64,000 nucleotides of DNA from contig CM022677.1 of the NCBI GenBank assembly GCA_012295275.1, positions 24,437,809 through 24,501,808 on the forward strand. Reading direction: 5' to 3'. The stretch is from Chrysomallon squamiferum. Lineage: Eukaryota > Mollusca > Gastropoda > Neomphalida > Peltospiridae. The stretch's first letter is position 1, and each line of letters opens with the position of its first letter. The notes under the pieces were generated by a model that saw only the letters and a list, made by a program, of their open reading frames with translations, ran no database searches and was not told where the DNA came from. The translations under genes were made by a program, and so were the position numbers. Below, one piece after another: positions 61,952 through 64,000 of this stretch.

Positions 61952-64000
61952 ATGGAAAATCTGATACCTTTAACAGAATACATTCCGGACACAGTGTATA
62001 TTGACTGTGCTCAGTTTAACTTGAGACCAATGAGATGGAAAATAACTGATGAATTGAAAAAACTTAATACAACAAACAAAGAAAACACAGAAAAGGTACA
62101 AAACAACGAAGAAACAAAGAAAACAAAAAGAAAAGTAAAGATAGACAACACAGAAAACAAAGAAGAGACAGAAAGCACACAAAACAAAGAAGAGACAGAA
62201 AACAGACAAAAAAGAAAGAAAAGACAGAAAACACACAAAACAAAGAAGAGATAGAAAATCACACAAAACAAAGAAAAGATAGAAATCACACAAAAAAGAA
62301 AGAAGAGATAGAAAACACACTAAAACAAAGAAGAAACAGAAAGAAGAGAAAAAAAAAAAGAAAAGAAGAGAAAAAACAGACAAAACAAAGAAGAGATAGA
62401 AAACACAAAAAAAGAAAGAAGAGACAGAAAACACACAAAACAAAGAAGAGACAGAAAACACACAAAACAAAGAAGAGACAGAAAACACACAAAACAAAGA
62501 AGAGACAGAAAACACACAAAACAAAGAAGAGATAGAAAACACACAAAACAAAGAAGAGACAGAAAGCACACAAAACAAAGAAGAGACAAAAAAAAACACA
62601 CAAAACAAAGAAGAGACAGAAAACACACAAAAAAAAAAGAAGAGGTAGAAAACACAGAAAACAAAGAAGAGATAGAAAACACACAAAAAAAAGAAGAGAT
62701 AGAAAACACACGAAAGAAAGAAAGAAAAAACACAAAAAGAAACAAGAGACAGAAAACACAAAAAGAAAGAGAGATAGAAAACACACAAAAAAAAAAGAAG
62801 AGATAGAAAACACACAAAAAAAAGAAGAGACAGAAAACACACAAAAAGAAAGAAGAGGCAGAAAACACAAGAAGAAGAGACAGAAAACACACAAAAAGAA
62901 AGAAGAGGCAGAAAACACACAAAACAAAGAAGAGACAGAAATCACACAAAACAAAGAAGAGACAGAAAATACACAAAAACAAAGAAGAGACAGAAAACAT
63001 AAAAACAAAGACAGACACAAAATACAAAAGAAAGAAGAGACAGAAAACACAAAAAACAAAGAAGAGACAGAAAACACACAAAACAAAGAAGAGACAGAAA
63101 ACAAAAAAAAAAGAAGAGATAGAAAACACACAAAACAAAGAAGAGACAGAAAGCACACAAAAGAATGAAGAGGTAGAAAGCACACAAAACAAAGAAGAGA
63201 CAGAAAGCACACAAAACAACAAAGACAAACAAAATAACGAAATGGTGACGCTACACGAAGAGAAAAGGATGGATTTGAAAGATCTAGTAAATTATTTTGA
63301 AAAAGAAATCCAGAACATTGTAATTCCGTTAGAGAAAGTAGGCGAATATCTGACTCTGTTAATAGAGATCTTGAAGAAAGCTGAAGAAAGAAACACCAGA
63401 CAAACTGAAATTGAAATAATTCCTGGCATCATAGATACTGGTTCTATACGTGAAACGGTAAATGGGGACAACATATGGCATTGTGACATGTTCGGCAACC
63501 AACCCGTTCATTGGCTGCTTTCAAACAAGAATAGAATGGACGAGATACACTGCAATGGCTTGTTGGAGATGGTGGACCTCTTGTACAACCATACCAAGTC
63601 CATTTCCTTTCTTACCAGTTTAAACGTAGTAAACTGCAACTCAGAGTTTCCAGTATATGAAATGACGCATCAGAAACGTGGAATATGTCTTATAATAAAC
63701 AACGAAAATTATGAATCACCGAAACAACGTACAGGCTCGAGTGAGGACGTCAAGAGCCTGAAAGAGACATTTGAGAAACTTTTCTTCGATGTCAAAGTTC
63801 ACACGGATCTCAGTGACTCGGAAATAAATGATGTACTCAAAAATATGTCAGAACGCGACCATTCTGAAAGCGACGCTTTTGTCTGCTGCATTCTCGCACA
63901 CGGTAATCAGGGATTGGTTTACGGAATAAACAATAAGGAGGTAACATTACGGGAAGTCGCTTCTTATTTCCGGTCAAGGTCATGTGAGTCCCTCCGTGGC
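61952..64000 (+). CDS. Caspase-8-like protease with charged repeat linker, copy 5 (partial)
   Basis: Starts ATG at 61952 (MENLIPLTEY, as in copy 1) and is cut by the window end before the active-site Cys. The repeat tract follows. The pre-domain and p20 are open without a stop from before 63242 to 64000, 253 codons after MVTLHEEKRM. They contain Arg146 (HQKRGICL) and catalytic His220 (CCILAHG), ending in SYFRSRSCESLRG. The sequence differs from copy 3 at many positions (for example DLVNYFEKEIQNIVIPLEK), so it is a distinct paralogue even though the surrounding DNA is nearly the same. ATG and domain are in the same frame overall (1290 bp apart), but indels inside the repeats stop the N-terminal frame at 62254 and shift it again near 63000. 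In this copy an ATG stands where the others have GTG before VTLHEEK. Confidence 0.85.
62130..63235 (+). repeat. Coding minisatellite of copy 5 (27-bp unit)
   Basis: About 40 units of KEETENTQN type, with many length variants in A runs (for example 62340-62385, 62580-62700 and 62760-62830) and repeated small deletions. The 3' end (about 63010-63235) keeps frame with the caspase domain through in-frame 3-bp losses. Minus-strand frames over it are shadows. Confidence 0.9.

Noticed and set aside
1-64000. tRNA, rRNA or other structured RNA genes
   Set aside because: No cloverleaf with paired A and B boxes or rRNA-like segment was found by eye. A covariance-model scan was not possible.

Overview
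The window looks like animal nuclear DNA: strongly AT-rich, full of simple repeats ((ATT)n, (ATTT)n, (TA)n, (GTAT)n, (GATA)n), with no operons and with genes that encode recognisable caspases. The (GTAT)/(TATG)-rich microsatellite style together with an expanded caspase family would fit a mollusc, perhaps a cephalopod, but the species assignment is only a guess.

The only confidently recognisable genes are copies of one caspase family. Five are visible: copy 1 (7370-9794, minus), copy 2 (20843-22278, minus), copy 3 (42359-44857, minus), copy 4 (53181-54068, minus, 5' end lost beside an assembly gap) and copy 5 (61952-64000, plus, cut by the window end). A sixth is implied: the sequence just right of the gap (54779-56000) is the 3' flank of another plus-strand copy whose coding part is missing. 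Each gene has the same plan: a short N-terminal segment beginning MENLIPL, a highly charged 9-residue repeat encoded by a 27-bp minisatellite, a roughly 130-residue pre-domain, and one intronless p20-p10 caspase domain most like initiator caspase-8/10. The Cys/His dyad and the Arg residues expected to bind P1 aspartate are present wherever the sequence reaches. Copy 3 has QSCQG in place of QACQG. Several copies carry indels in or next to the minisatellite that break the frame. These could be assembly errors or real decay.

Around the genes are paralogous blocks. Each gene has a conserved 3' flank of about 2.3 kb. Copies 1, 3 and 5 also share an upstream block of about 2.6 kb that begins with an (AAT)n tract; copy 2 keeps only the tract and has different DNA upstream. 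Between the gene blocks lie arrays of a composite macrosatellite (1-4.99, 12.5-18.5, 23.8-40.0, 47.6-50.9 and, inverted, 56.0-59.2 kb). Its units carry a recurrent motif, GATTTGGGCATGCGCGCTT, and a piece resembling the caspase 3' flank. A MITE-like palindromic element of about 200 bp occurs three times.

A fixed 200-N gap (54579-54778) sits at the turning point of a large inverted arrangement: the right side repeats the left side in reverse complement. The non-coding parts of the two arms are nearly identical in places, while the flanking caspase copies are clearly different paralogues. Copies 1, 3 and 4 are mosaics of each other. The locus therefore looks like a rapidly rearranging caspase cluster homogenised by gene conversion or unequal exchange, with the coding minisatellite and the flanking macrosatellite as likely substrates. 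What the proteins do, beyond being cysteine proteases of the cell-death or innate-immunity type, cannot be read from the sequence.
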